Below, piece after piece: positions 1 through 10,993 of a DNA stretch of 64,000 nt. The stretch comes from Pseudo-nitzschia pungens (taxonomy: Eukaryota; Bacillariophyta; Bacillariophyceae; Bacillariales; Bacillariaceae): positions 3,925,346 through 3,989,345 of the forward strand of contig CM074761.1 of the NCBI GenBank assembly GCA_037355855.1. The letters run 5' to 3'. Made by a program: the position numbers and the translations under genes. The notes under the pieces were generated by a model. That model saw only the letters and a list, made by a program, of their open reading frames with translations. It searched no databases and was not told the origin of the DNA. How positions within the stretch are numbered: the stretch's first letter is position 1; each line of letters starts with the position of its first letter.

Positions 1-757
1 CGATTCATGTATTCAGCTCAATTGGAATCTTTCTTTCCGTTCAGGTGAAGGTTGAAATAACCTTGTGAAAGGGTACGCAAGCAATCAATCGACTTGCTTT
101 TCCATCAAATTCGTCGACGAGAAAATAATGATTTTTGGGGATGGAGTGCGGAGCGACACAGTTTGATGAGGATGAGGATGAGGATGAGGATTGATTCTGT
201 GTCATGCATGAATGATCTGTTGCCGAGCGGAATACATTGCGTAACGAGGAATTAGGGACAGAAAGGAAGAAAAGCTTCCTGTGTTGTTGTTCATATTATG
301 TTCGCGCTTTTCGCGCCTGTCTTATTGGTAAGTCTTACTCGTAACTTACACACTCGTACACGTAACCTACGATACGATGCGGAAGTAAGGTTACGTAAGT
401 CTTACTACGTCTTCAGTACTGGGTTTACCGGTCCTTTGTCGGGTGTCACAAAGCAACGACAATTTTTGGCACGAAGTTTTTTGAGATATCTTTTTGGTGA
501 CATAAGGGGTCTCAAGACACCCCCTTATTAATTCCCCTTTTATCTAAACCAACCAAAAAGTGCACATCAGCAGTGTTTCGAAAACAGACCGGATGTGATC
601 CTCATGAACCATCGAGACAGAGAGAAAAGAGGCAATTAAATTGCATGCCTAAGAATTCTGCAAATCCGAATTTTGGTGTGCTCCCATGAACTAAGATCTG
701 CGGAGTTGAGATTGGCCAGCAGGTAAGTGATTGAAGGGGACAGAGTGACTTTTCAGA
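1..757. other. intergenic, no gene recognised
   Basis: I see no convincing coding region here. A short (GATGAG)n run lies at 165-190. Between 328 and 405 there is a cluster of the recurrent intergenic element: GTAAGTCTTAC at 328-338, GTAACTTAC at 341-349, GTAAGGTTAC at 385-394 and GTAAGTCTTAC at 395-405. The last 150 bases are probably the ESF1 promoter and 5' leader. Confidence 0.5.
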
Positions 758-3065
758 ATGGGAAAGCGTAGTAAGAGCAAAAGCAATAAAGTGCCAAAAG
801 CCGCCGACGGTGTTCCTGCAGGAGAAGACCGTTTTGCCGCAGCCGAGACCCGTCCACAATTCAAAGCCCCGAAAGCGAGTGATACAAAAGTTGTTCTCGA
901 TGACAGGTTTTCGTCCGTTCTGACTGACCCTCGCTTCCAGCTCGAGCAAAAGGACAAATATGGAAGGAAGAAGAAGAAAGGCGACCGCAATGCCGCGAAG
1001 GAAGAACTAGAATCGTTTTATGTTGTTGAGGAGAGAGAAAAGAAGGACGTCGACGACAAGTCTGACGACGACGATGGTAAAGAAAAACCAGAAAAACCCA
1101 TCAACAGCGACGACGACAGTTCGGATTCGGACTCTGACCTCTGAAAGTCCAGGAGTGGAGAAGGCAGAAGATCCTGTGTCGAGAATTGCCTATCTGACTG
1201 CTTTGTCGAGGGGAGAGGTTGATGGCTCGTCTTCCGACGAAGACGATGATTCTTCTCAATCATCAGAGGAGGAGGATGATTCGGACGGAGAAGACTCGGT
1301 CTATGGAACAGCGGGTGTTTTGGATCCTTCCACCGAACAGAGCGAGGAAGTCGAGATTTCATACGATTCTTCACCGTACTTGGTGGTCACCAACATGGAT
1401 TGGGAAAACATACGCGCTGTTGACTTGTTTTCCATTCTTTCGAGTTTTGCCCCACCCGGAGCTATTAAAAAGGTACAGGTGTTCGAAAGTGACTTTGGGA
1501 TGGAACAAATGGCAAAGGATAAACTCCATGGCCCAAGTGGTATCTGGCAAAAGAGTAAAGGAGCGAAGAAAAAGGACACCCCAGAGGAGCATCCCAGCGA
1601 CGACGAAGAAAGCGATAGCGATAGCGATGAAGAGCACTCCGAATCTGGAGAGAACAAAGAAATTGGACTGAACTACGAAGAGGAGGAAGTTCCAGATGAA
1701 TCTGACTTCGATCCTGAAAAGTTACGAGCTTATGAAGCGTCAAAATTGAAGTATTACTTTGCTGTGACGGAATTTTCTCAACCGGATTATGCAGATATTG
1801 TATACCGTGAGGTAGATGGGATGGAGTTCGAGCATTCCAGTACGGCTATCGATTTGCGAACGCTTCCGGCAGAAGCTCTAGAAAGTGTTGTTGCTAATCG
1901 CCCAATGCGGGACCAGGCGACATCAATACCAGGCAAATACGAGCCACCAGATTTCATTGTTAGCGCTCTGCAACAGACCAACGTACAATGCACATGGGAT
2001 CAAGGAGACAAGGAAAGAGAGAAAAAGCTGACAAACTATGGATCCAGCAATTGGCATGAACGTTTCGAAGAGGATGACTTGAAAGCATACATTGCATCGG
2101 ATGCTTCTAGTGACGAGGATTCGGACGATGATGACGATGGCGGTAAAGCCGGAAAAAGATCTATGATGCGGAAAGCACTCGGTCTAGATAGTGCCAGTGA
2201 CAACGATTCAGGTGAAGATGACGATTCGTCGGCTGCAAATAGCTCAGAAAGCGATGGTGATGACGACGAAGGCGCTACCATGTCGAAGCAAATTAGAATC
2301 ATGCCCGGCAAAAAAGATCTCGAGGAAAGAATTCGGTCTAAACTTGAACCAAAAGAAGAGACGAAGGAACTTACACCCTGGGAGAAATACCAAGAAAAAC
2401 GCAAACAAAAACGAAAGGAACGGAGACAAGCTGCGCGTGGGAAAAAAGCTGACGAAGGTTCGTCAAAGAACAGTAGTAAAAAGGATACGCCATCACGGGT
2501 CAAAGATGACTTTTTCGGCAGCGATGACGATGCTGATGCTGATTTCGAGGCAGCAAAACGAAATAAGAACGGTAAAGACAAACACACTTCGAAAGAGCAA
2601 AAAGCAAAGGAACAACTTGAACTTCTTTTGGCTGGCGAGGACGCTGAAGAAGAGGCTAGAGACTACGATATTCGAGGCATTCAACGAATGGAGAAGAATA
2701 AGGGAAAGAAGCTGAAAGGGTCGAGGAAACGAAAGGAAGCAAAGATTGCAGCAGAGGTGTCGGGTAGCAACTTCAAGGTCAATGTTAAAGACGATCGTTT
2801 TAAGGCTGTTTTAGACGGAAGTGACGCACGTTTTGGTATTGACAAAACGGATCCAAACTATAGGGATACAGAAGCAATGCGCGAAATTCTGTCCGAGCAG
2901 ACGACAAGGCGCAAAAATAAGCGACAGAAAAAAGCTCACGATAAGGATACTATTGTTCCAGATGTGAACGCTAATAGTGTCAACAAGGGAAAGTCAAGCG
3001 GAGCAAGTGCCCTTAGCTTCCTTGTACGAAAGCTGAAGACACAAGTAAACCAGAATACAAACTAG
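758..3065 (+). CDS. ESF1: ESF1-like pre-rRNA processing protein
   Basis: Nucleolar ESF1 family, needed for early pre-rRNA cleavage and 18S rRNA maturation. Visible features are an N-terminal DPRFQ-type motif followed by a basic KYGRKKKK stretch, acidic Ser/Asp tracts, the family core AYLTALSRGEV, a globular middle region (residues around 200-330), long charged stretches, and a C-terminal NUC153-like segment (DDRFKAVLD...SDARFGIDKTDPNYRDT). The reading frame changes once: residues 1-128 are in one frame (758 to a stop at 1144) and the rest in the +1 frame. Removing one C of the CC at 1138-1139 joins them as an SDSDSDSE acidic run leading into ESPGVEK, giving 768 aa. A 43-nt GT-AG intron (1077-1119) would also restore frame but is unusually short and would delete acidic residues. 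Family call is firm; the join is inferred. Confidence 0.9.
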
Positions 3066-4256
3066 AGGAACAGAGGAATTTAATTATGATACCAAAGTGG
3101 AATAACTATTATCTGCCTTGTTGATATGTAACAGGAACTAATACTAGAGCGATGTTGTGTTCTCCGCAAAGTTTTTGTTGTAGAAAAGGCGTCTGTGGAT
3201 CTTCTATTATCTTGAGACCATGATAAAGAAGTACCTTCGATCACAATTTGCCTACCTAGTGATTGGCAGGTAAGAGAAATTATTCATAACCACACCATTC
3301 AAAGTCAATAGTACATACACTTCTTGGACGTCGCTTCGGTCAATGGTAGTAGTAACAACAGACTGACGAGTCCAAGCAAGGATTACCGTATGTAAGTTGG
3401 TTCATTGAGATGTCTTTGAGTGCACCTTCCTCCATTAATCGATCAATGGACGTGGTGAGAAACAACAAAGATACGGTAGGTAACTAACAAAATAAACTTT
3501 ACTAGAGTTAAAGGTATTTTATAGCATTCATGGAGTGAGTCAGTCGTGTGGCGTTCTGGGATTGTGTTCTCTTCCGTGTTGGCCTCAACACCGTGGTAAG
3601 GTTTTTACGAGTAATTTGAAATGTGATACAGTAAACATGCTAATTATTTGAACCAAGCATCATACCGAATGTAATCTTTCTTATTGCTCATTGGGTGTAA
3701 CAGCATAACGGTAGGTGGTACCGTAATCTTACTTCCTAAGCGTGCTCCATGCGTACGCGCGAGCAAGCATTCATGATGGAAGGCATTTTTTTCTGTTTTC
3801 GGTCGCGAACCATTTCGCCGTTGAAAAATGACTATTCGACACTCTACTCTTCAAGGTGCGACGACGGTGCGAGTACGCACGGTACATAGCTTCACCTAAT
3901 GGTACGGATAAAGCCCACTTTCAGATAGGAGTGATCAGTGATCATCGACCGGGCGAAATCTTTCATCCATCACCCATCACAATTCGTTGACTAGATTTGA
4001 TCAGAAAGACGCCCTTGTTTGAGTAGAGAAAATAGGAAATGATTTTGCACCACATTAAACCATCGATTTTTTGACCCCGAGGAGTAAACATACCTGTCTC
4101 CATTGAATCTCCCGAGGTCTCTGACCTAAAAGCGTGGCGTTAAGATCTTCGGTTTTATGCGCTGACCAATCTCGAGAGCATTTTTTTTGTAGAAAACCGA
4201 GTACACGATAAAGCACTAATGGCGCAGTTCTTTTAAGGCAGGCAAAACTATACACC
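3066..4256. other. intergenic between ESF1 and kinesin
   Basis: About 1.2 kb with stops in all frames and no ORF of note. It holds the ESF1 3' region and the kinesin promoter. No repeat or RNA gene recognised. Confidence 0.5.
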
Positions 4257-6761
4257 ATGACAGCCCCATTCTTAAATAGAAGTCAGCATGCAGGCAATGC
4301 AGCTACTCATGAATCAGCTGGCGCTTCCAAATTTGTCGAAGGCGGCAACATCAAAGGTATGTTTGATAGCAAATCGTTTATGCTGCGAAACCTGAGTTGT
4401 ACAGGAGAGCAATCATCTCAATTTGATTTCGCTTTCCAATTATGCATCATGTAGTCGCCGTAAGGTTTCGTCCCTTGTCCAAAGATCCCGAGCGTAGTCG
4501 AAAGAGGAATGCAGATAAAACGGCTTGGAATACTGAAAAAGTGGGCGCAATGGTTTCGTTGAGTCAAAAGGGTTACGGACCCAAAGTCGAAGGACGCAGT
4601 ATTTTTCACTTCGATCAGGTTTTCGGTGAAGATTCACAGACTGCTCTGGTGTATAAGAGTATAGCTAGACCAATGGTTAGTGCTGCACTAAATGGGAAGC
4701 ACGCTACAATTTTTGCGTATGGGCAGACTGGGTCAGGTAAAACTTTCACCATGCAAGGGGAAGGAAAAATAGGCAGTGGCAAGGCCGGAATAATACAGTT
4801 AGTTACCTCTGATATCTTTCGATTTATGGGAAAAGGCAGCGCATTGCAGCGAAATTTCAGAGTGAAAGTTTCCTACTTCGAAATCTACAATGAAAAAATC
4901 CGTGACTTGCTCTCGATGGAAACGGAAACCGCGTCTGCAGATAATCCCGCTCGAAATGAACAAGTTCAGATTCGTACGAGTGCCACCGGGGAGATTGTTG
5001 TAAACGTCGAGCAAAAGTATGTTGGCAACGTCGACGAAGCTCTAGAGTTGCTGGTCCACGGCAATGCTTGTCGCACCGTAGCCGCCACAGACATGAATTC
5101 ACACTCTTCTCGAAGTCATGCTGTTTTCAGATTGACCATAGAGAGTCGCAGTATCGAGGAGCAACATAAAGCTGGGGACCAAGATCATGAGATTTTGAGA
5201 GTGTCGGACTTCAATCTGGTGGATTTGGCAGGTTCCGAGAGTCTGAAAGCAACGAACGCTACCGGCAATCGGAAAAGAGAAGGAGGAACAATCAACAAAA
5301 GGTACGCACGAAATATGTCATTGTCTTTTACCGCGTATTCCATTTTCCTTCCTTGCACTTTACTAACTCGTAGAACTATTTTTTCGTGTTGAAAGCTTGC
5401 TAGCCCTGACTACTGTGATCCAATCTTTGAGCCAACCCGCCAGAAAACGACCGCAACACATCAATTACAGAGACTCAAAACTCACCAGGATACTCCAGCC
5501 ACACCTATCTGGGAATGCCGAAATGGCAATCCTTTGTTGTGCTTCCCCGTCTACTGCATTTTTAGAAGAAACGAGGTCCACCTTGAAATTTGCAGCACGA
5601 GCCAAACTGGTTCAAGTGAAACCACAAATCAACGAGGTAATGGACGAAAGCGCCATCATCAAAAAGCTGCAACTCGAGTTGTCACGAGTCCGTGGAGAGC
5701 TCGAGGCAATGAAACAAAAGAACGAAAAAACCCGAGAAGACGTGTTTGCAGAGTCGGATCTCAATCAAACAGGTGACACTATTTCGTCCGCGGAGAGTTT
5801 CGAACTCGACGTTTCCGAAAAAATAATAACGAACGAGTTTTCGGCGTCCGCGTCTGGATTCCAGTTGGACGCCGCCGATCCCGATGCAGCTCGAAGAGCC
5901 GTGAAAATGTATCAGAGGGGGGACTCGTACGATCCGGACGACTCTGTGGACTCGTCGCAGGATGGCACGATGGACGTTCGCGGCGATGGCGACAACAAGC
6001 CAAGTCGCCATCCAACACCCAGGTCTTTAGACCGATCGACGGACGAAACGGAATCCTTCGACACTCCCGTCTCCAGAGAAGCGTGCAGCGAGGAGGATTC
6101 CAAAGGAAAGTGCTCGGTGTTTTCTACGAAAAATTGCAGTCGAGTCAGTGGTCCCGAAACGATTCGTGGTGGGGGGAACCACCCCGGGGGAGAATCGATA
6201 TTCCGGTCACGGGACGGCAGCAGCAGTTTCGCACCCAACGGACGACTCGGAAGGAGTTTGTCGTGGGATGCGACGGATGCGCTAGATCTTGGAAGTTATC
6301 GGAACCGAAGGCCCGTGAGCGCTCTGGAGAGTCTGAGAGCAAGGAAAAGGCCCCTCCCGGTCGAAGTGACCGTCATGAACACGATGCTGACGTCGGAACG
6401 AAACAACATGTGCCTGACCGACCGTTTGATCGATGCGGAAGCTCGGGTCAAGTTTTTGGAGGACAAGGTAAAGCTCTCCGAGGACGCTATCGAATCGGGA
6501 GCCAGAGACTTACAGCGCGCAAGACGTCGCGTCCGCGATCTGGTCGATCGAAACGTTGCCATGAAGGTTAGGCTGAAAGAGAAAGAACGCGATGTGGCGA
6601 AACAACAGTACGAACGAGGCGAGGTGATGGTCGAGCAATACTGGATTTTGAAAGCATCCATGTACGTCGGAGTCTTTTTTTACCTGTTGGGAGCGCAAGA
6701 ATGTTTCTTGGGAGCTGTATTCTTCGTATTTCTAGCCATAGAGTTGAGCGTCACTGCTTGA
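4257..6761 (+). CDS. kinesin motor protein with C-terminal membrane segments
   Basis: Three exons, 4257-4356, 4455-5301 and 5396-6761, joined by GT-AG introns of 98 and 94 nt, give 770 aa. Both joins rebuild conserved motor motifs: exon 1 to 2 yields NIKVAVRFRP (motor start) and exon 2 to 3 yields INKSLLALT. The motor also shows the P-loop GQTGSGKT, switch I NSHSSRSH and switch II DLAGSE, so it should be an active N-terminal microtubule ATPase. A predicted coiled coil follows the neck, then a low-complexity acidic/Ser region, then a second coiled coil (about the last 120 residues before the tail). The last ~35 residues are two hydrophobic stretches split by a short polar turn, which look like a membrane hairpin or anchor. 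Subfamily is not clear; a cargo-membrane motor is inferred. Confidence 0.9.
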
Positions 6762-6835
6762 TTGAGTTTTGGGTCGTTCGAACCATTGGGCTTTATCACG
6801 AGCTCCACCGAAATTCCACTGTTTACAACTTTGAT

Positions 6836-7363
6836 AAGGACTATTCATAATTTTTAACAATCTAAAAAGAACCAAATCGGTCCTAAAGTGCACACGCAGT
6901 GATTTATTTATTTATTGTGATCTATTGCAGATGTCGATGGTATTGGCGGCACTGGTTAAGGTAATGGCGAAGCTGACCGGAACAATCTCGGACTTCAAGC
7001 TCAGGCCTTTCTTGTTCAGACCCCTCCCCGCCTCTTGCTGAACCTCGGGTGGAAAATGGGCCTCGAGCATTTCCGCCATGTCGGGCGGAAACAAGGACTA
7101 TTCATAATTTTTGAAAACAACTAAAACGAACCGGATCGGTCCTACTAGTAGAGTGCAAACGCAGTGATTTATTGATTGCAATCCTATTGCAGATGTCGAT
7201 CGTGTCGGTGGCAGCTGGTTCAGGTAATGGCGAAGCTGACCGGAACAATCTCGGGGGATCCCTCCGACCGCAAGCTCAGGCCTTCCTCGTTCAGAACCCT
7301 CTCCGCCTCCCGCCGAAACTCGGGTGGAAAATGGGCCTCGAGCATTTCCGCCATGTCGGGCGG
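6836..7363. repeat. direct tandem duplication, about 253 and 271 bp
   Basis: Copy 1 (about 6836-7088) and copy 2 (about 7093-7363) align over their full length with scattered substitutions and an 18-bp length difference in the middle. Both start with AAGGACTATTCATAATTTTT and end in the segment encoding PPDMAEMLEAHFPPE on the minus strand. Copy 2 is the real 3' end and downstream region of the pseudouridine synthase gene; copy 1 is a diverged duplicate beyond it. Confidence 0.9.
6912..7094 (-). pseudogene. duplicated 3' fragment of the adjacent pseudouridine synthase gene
   Basis: The minus strand encodes about 45 residues closely matching the C terminus of the neighbouring RluA-type protein (PPDMAEMLEAHFPPE, LSLKSE, IVPVSFAIT). 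The parental stop codon is mutated, so the frame runs 16 residues further. It has no catalytic part and no start context of its own, so it is a gene fragment made by tandem duplication. Confidence 0.85.
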
Positions 7364-8329
7364 GAGAGGATCCACCACGGAGATGCCATCGGGTGTCACC
7401 GGGGTCGGCGGGAGTTCCAGCTTGAGGAGGTGGAGGCAGGTGCGCTCGGGCAGCAGTCCCCATTTTTCCCTCCACTCCCGGTTGGTCCGGGAGTTTCCGT
7501 GGCTGGAATCCCCGATGATGGGGTGCGAGAGCCCGCTGAGGTGCTTTCGAATCTGGTGCCAGCGTCCGGTCCGGATCCGGGCCAGGACGAGGCTCGCCCG
7601 GGGCCGATCGCCGCGCTCGCCGCTTCCCTGGCCGACCACGAAGCGAAAGCAGCTCGTGGCGTTCTTGGTCACCCCCGCCTCGTTCTTGATGGGCCGGGAG
7701 ACCGGAAACCATCCCTCGGTTCGAAAGTCCCGGTCCCCGAGGAGTCCCTCTCCGCGCACCAGGGCCAGGTAGGTCTTGTGGGTCGCCGACGACGCCGTCA
7801 TGCTTTCCTGGAGCAGCGCGGTGGCGTTTCCGTCGCCGTCGTCGGACCGGGCCAGGGTCATGAGCAAACACCCGCTCGCCCCGCGGTCCAGGCGGTGTAC
7901 CAGGTTGACCCGTTCTCCGGCGGCCTCCCGGGCGCGCTGCAGCATGGGGACCTCGGGGGGTCCCTTCTTGGCTTTCGCTTTCTTTTTGGAAGCTTTCCTG
8001 CCGCTGCCGCTCCAGTCGCTCCGATGGCACAGAACCGCCGGTGGTTTGCTCACCACGAGGTGGTGGGGTCCACGATCCAGAATGGAGACGGTTCCGTTGA
8101 ACACGTAGGGTTCGTCGGCGACAGCTTGGGTTTGCTTCGTATGCGCGAATGTCCTGGTGGAGGATGGATGCAACGAACCATACGAGTACCCACGATGGGA
8201 TCGCTGTGGTTGTTGTTGTTGATTGTGGTGGTGGTGGTATGGTTGGGGACGGAGCGAAAGGCTTGTCCAAGCACCGGCTGCGGCGATCACGACCGACAGC
8301 CTCAGCACCCAAACGAAGGACTTGGCCAT
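7220..8329 (-). CDS. RluA/TruC-type RNA pseudouridine synthase, organelle-targeted
   Basis: A 369-aa enzyme that isomerises uridine to pseudouridine in rRNA or tRNA. The catalytic motif VHRLDRGASG carries the essential Asp. The C-terminal RTGRWHQIRKHL and PIIGD motifs are typical of the RluA superfamily. The N terminus is a hydrophobic signal-like stretch (SVVIAAAGAWTSLSLRP), then a His/Gln/Ser-rich linker. The GAW/TSL junction could be a diatom plastid-type cleavage site with Trp at +1, so plastid location is plausible but not certain. The coding DNA is very GC-rich (one 60-base line near 7561 is 80% G+C). It is divergently arranged with NDUFAF5. Its 3' end is duplicated just downstream. Confidence 0.88.
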   Translation of the reverse strand: MAKSFVWVLRLSVVIAAAGAWTSLSLRPQPYHHHHNQQQQPQRSHRGYSYGSLHPSSTRTFAHTKQTQAVADEPYVFNGTVSILDRGPHHLVVSKPPAVLCHRSDWSGSGRKASKKKAKAKKGPPEVPMLQRAREAAGERVNLVHRLDRGASGCLLMTLARSDDGDGNATALLQESMTASSATHKTYLALVRGEGLLGDRDFRTEGWFPVSRPIKNEAGVTKNATSCFRFVVGQGSGERGDRPRASLVLARIRTGRWHQIRKHLSGLSHPIIGDSSHGNSRTNREWREKWGLLPERTCLHLLKLELPPTPVTPDGISVVDPLPPDMAEMLEAHFPPEFRREAERVLNEEGLSLRSEGSPEIVPVSFAIT

Positions 8330-8866
8330 TGTTTGATTGCTTATTCCGTGATGCGTGCACTACACTGTAGTTACTTTGTGCTTCGGTCGTCGCAACAGAC
8401 TGTTTCGATGCGGTAAGATTACGTTCACCTATTATTTCATAAAAATCGTTTCCGTTCGGTAAGGATTACGAACGTATGAGAGAGTCTGATGATCTCTGAT
8501 CGGATGGAAGTTAGTCCAGTCCCGCACTTCTATGTTGTTGATGGATTGATGTCCATCCCGGTGACTGACTGAGTGGCCAAGTTCAGACCCATCACCCGGT
8601 CAACGATGAACGATGTTGCTGAAAGGATCTAACTTAGTACAATCACAGGACGGACCTCCTCGCTTCGGTGCTCGTGACGCGGTAAAACGATGATTTTAAT
8701 TAAGTTATCTATCTTTAGAGGAAAAAGTTAGTTCGTATGTCACTGTGCATTGTAGCTTGCAATAAGGAATTGACTGAACAAAACGGAGCTTCTAGAATTA
8801 CACAAGAAACCAGAGCCTAGATTACGCGATACACCACAAAACAACATCACAACACAACACAACGCA
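8330..8866. promoter_or_regulatory. divergent intergenic region between the pseudouridine synthase (-) and NDUFAF5 (+)
   Basis: This 537-bp spacer must contain both promoters because the genes point away from each other. It carries GTAAGATTAC at 8413-8422 and the near-match GTAAGGATTAC at 8459-8469, two copies of the element that recurs in intergenic DNA across the window. I cannot point to a TATA box or start site. Confidence 0.5.
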
Positions 8867-10177
8867 ATGAATATGAATTGCTCCTCGAGACTGGGAATTA
8901 CCGCTCGTCGATGCCGATCGTGGCGAAGCCGAATGGAACAGCCGTTTTGCGCGAACGCATCGCCATCCGCGCCGTCATCGGCATCGGCTTCTTCGGTGTT
9001 CTCTCATTCGTATTCCTATTTGTTGCCGTCGGAACAACATCAGCCAACCCTTGGCAATGGTTCCAACAGCAACAGCAGCAGCAGCGGCAGCAGCAGCAGA
9101 TGGTTCTCGGTCGATACCTCGACGACGAAAGCCTTTGATCGGGAATTCAAACGGAAACAACGGGACAACGCCGCGCGATCCAAGCGAGCGTGGCGCTCGG
9201 GTGCAAGCAACGACGACGACGACGACGACGGTGTTGTGGAATACGACTACTTTCGCAAGGAAATGGCCGCGCGGTTGGTCGATCGCCTCGACGACATCAA
9301 ACGAACGGAAGGATTCCCGCTGGCACTGGATATCGGCGCGGGCGAGGGACACATCTACCGAGCCATTTGTTCCGACGATGCCTTTGAGGGAGAGGGAGGC
9401 ATCGGCGGCGTTCGAAAGATGGTCCTCCTCGATTCTAGTTCCGGGATGCTGGGGCTGGACGACAACGATAATAACGACAACGATAACGAAACCATCGAGG
9501 GATCCCACCGCTGCGATGCGTACAAGCTGCACGCGGACGAAGAGGACAAGCTCCCCTTTCCCGACGGAACCTTTGATCTGGTCATGAGCTCGCAGGCGAT
9601 CCACTGGATCAACGACCTTCCCGGGTTGTTTCGGGAGGTCCACAGGGTGCTGAAACCCGACGGTTGCTTTGTCTTTTCCATGATCGGGGGCGCCACGCTT
9701 CCCGAGCTGCGCGTCGCCATGGTGCTCGCGGAACTGGAACGCGAGGGGGGAGTGGGCGCCCACGTGGGTCCCTTTGTCGAGGTCTCCGACGTGGGGTCCC
9801 TGATGCAGAACGCCGGGTTTTCCCTGCCCACCATCGATGTCGACACGGTCAAGATATCCTACCCGAGCGCTCCCGTGCTCATGGAACACCTGCAGCGGAT
9901 GGGGGAGGGAAACGCCTCCCTCCGGCGCCGCGAGCACACCGGCCGGGACATTTTCCTGGCGGCGTCCTGCATCTACGACGAGATGTATCCGGTCGAGGGA
10001 GAAAACGAAAACAGAAACGAAAACGAAAACGACTGCCGGGACGTGGAGGCGACGGCGCAGGTTATCTTCGCCATTGGATGGACGCCGCACGCCTCCCAGC
10101 AAAAGCCGGAACCACGCGGGAGTGCAACGCACCGCATCGGAGACATGGTGACGGAGCACAAGAGCGAAACGAAATAA
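8867..10177 (+). CDS. NDUFAF5: NDUFAF5-like methyltransferase, mitochondrial complex I assembly
   Basis: A 436-aa class I SAM-dependent methyltransferase fold related to BioC. In animals NDUFAF5 hydroxylates an arginine of NDUFS7 during early complex I assembly. Family signatures are the N-terminal FDREFKRKQRDNAARSKRAW motif (about residues 91-110), the SAM-binding LALDIGAGEGHIY, the SSQAIHWINDLPGLFREVHRVLKPDG block, GGATLPELRVA, ELEREGG, and the C-terminal GWTPHASQQKPEPRGSA, which matches the animal ending closely. The first ~90 residues are Arg/Ser-rich, fitting a mitochondrial presequence. A Poly-Asp insert and Asn/Asp and Glu/Asn repeats are diatom-type low complexity. No intron is needed. 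Confidence 0.92.
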   Translation: MNMNCSSRLGITARRCRSWRSRMEQPFCANASPSAPSSASASSVFSHSYSYLLPSEQHQPTLGNGSNSNSSSSGSSSRWFSVDTSTTKAFDREFKRKQRDNAARSKRAWRSGASNDDDDDDGVVEYDYFRKEMAARLVDRLDDIKRTEGFPLALDIGAGEGHIYRAICSDDAFEGEGGIGGVRKMVLLDSSSGMLGLDDNDNNDNDNETIEGSHRCDAYKLHADEEDKLPFPDGTFDLVMSSQAIHWINDLPGLFREVHRVLKPDGCFVFSMIGGATLPELRVAMVLAELEREGGVGAHVGPFVEVSDVGSLMQNAGFSLPTIDVDTVKISYPSAPVLMEHLQRMGEGNASLRRREHTGRDIFLAASCIYDEMYPVEGENENRNENENDCRDVEATAQVIFAIGWTPHASQQKPEPRGSATHRIGDMVTEHKSETK

Positions 10178-10993
10178 CAACAATCAAAATCACAATCATC
10201 ATAGTCATAGTCAAAGGCGATCATGATTCATTACAGACTGCGCTACACGTACTGTAAGTAATAATAATAATAATAACTGTTCTTTATGATTTCTTCTTCC
10301 TTGTGTCCGGCAGAACGAGACCCTTGTCTTGTAGCTTGTACCAATAGGGCAACTCTGTCCATGCAGTTGCGTATCCATTGATGAAAAGAAACTTAAACTA
10401 GAAGCACTACAATTACCTTACCGTACACGTAGCCTTACTTCGTAATGAAGAACAACTTTTCTTGATTGATGAGAGAATTGAGTTGATGCCTCTGTATTGT
10501 TGTACATACAAGTAAGTTACCCGTTAGGTACCGTTCGTATGGTCCGAACCTCAAACCGCACTCCGAAGGAAAACCTTCTCATACCAGTAACCTTACCAAA
10601 GGTCAGTCTGTCTGTCATCACGACGGCACGGACTGGATGCTTCCGGTATGGTACCGGTATGCACTATGATGTGCAATAAGATTACTCGTCCGGGTTTGCA
10701 CAACGACGCGACACACTGACGATCCATCATCACATCATCACAACATCATCGATGAAGAAAAAAATCGATCACGGATCACGACGCAAGACGACAGAAAAAG
10801 TAGGTAATACTAACAGTACAATTACAACGACAACGACAACGACAACGACAACGGTCGGAACGGAGGGAAATTCGTGGGTGAATTGAAACAACCTCGACTT
10901 CGACTGGATAGTATCATCCATCCCTTGTAGGCCTACTCGTTGTTTGGTGGATTCCGATTGAAAGCTATCGCGCCTCTTCCAGAACCGGCGATC
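10178..10993. other. intergenic with simple repeats
   Basis: Holds a (TAA)n run near 10258-10277, a (CAACGA)n run at about 10824-10853, GTAACCTTAC at 10587-10596 and TACCGGTA at 10652-10659. A small open frame at 10497-10679 has no protein-like features and is treated as chance. The right part is the leader of the next gene. Confidence 0.5.

Noticed and set aside
1077..1119. 43-nt GT-AG intron in ESF1 to fix the frame
   Set aside because: Much shorter than the 80-130 nt seen in other genes here, and a one-base change gives a better acidic sequence. Kept only as an alternative.
7098..8416. Long open frames on both strands overlapping the pseudouridine synthase
   Set aside because: High GC suppresses stops in all frames. 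Only the 7220-8329 minus frame has family motifs.
8975..10183. 402-codon minus-strand frame opposite NDUFAF5
   Set aside because: Shadow of a GC-rich gene; the plus strand matches NDUFAF5 from end to end.
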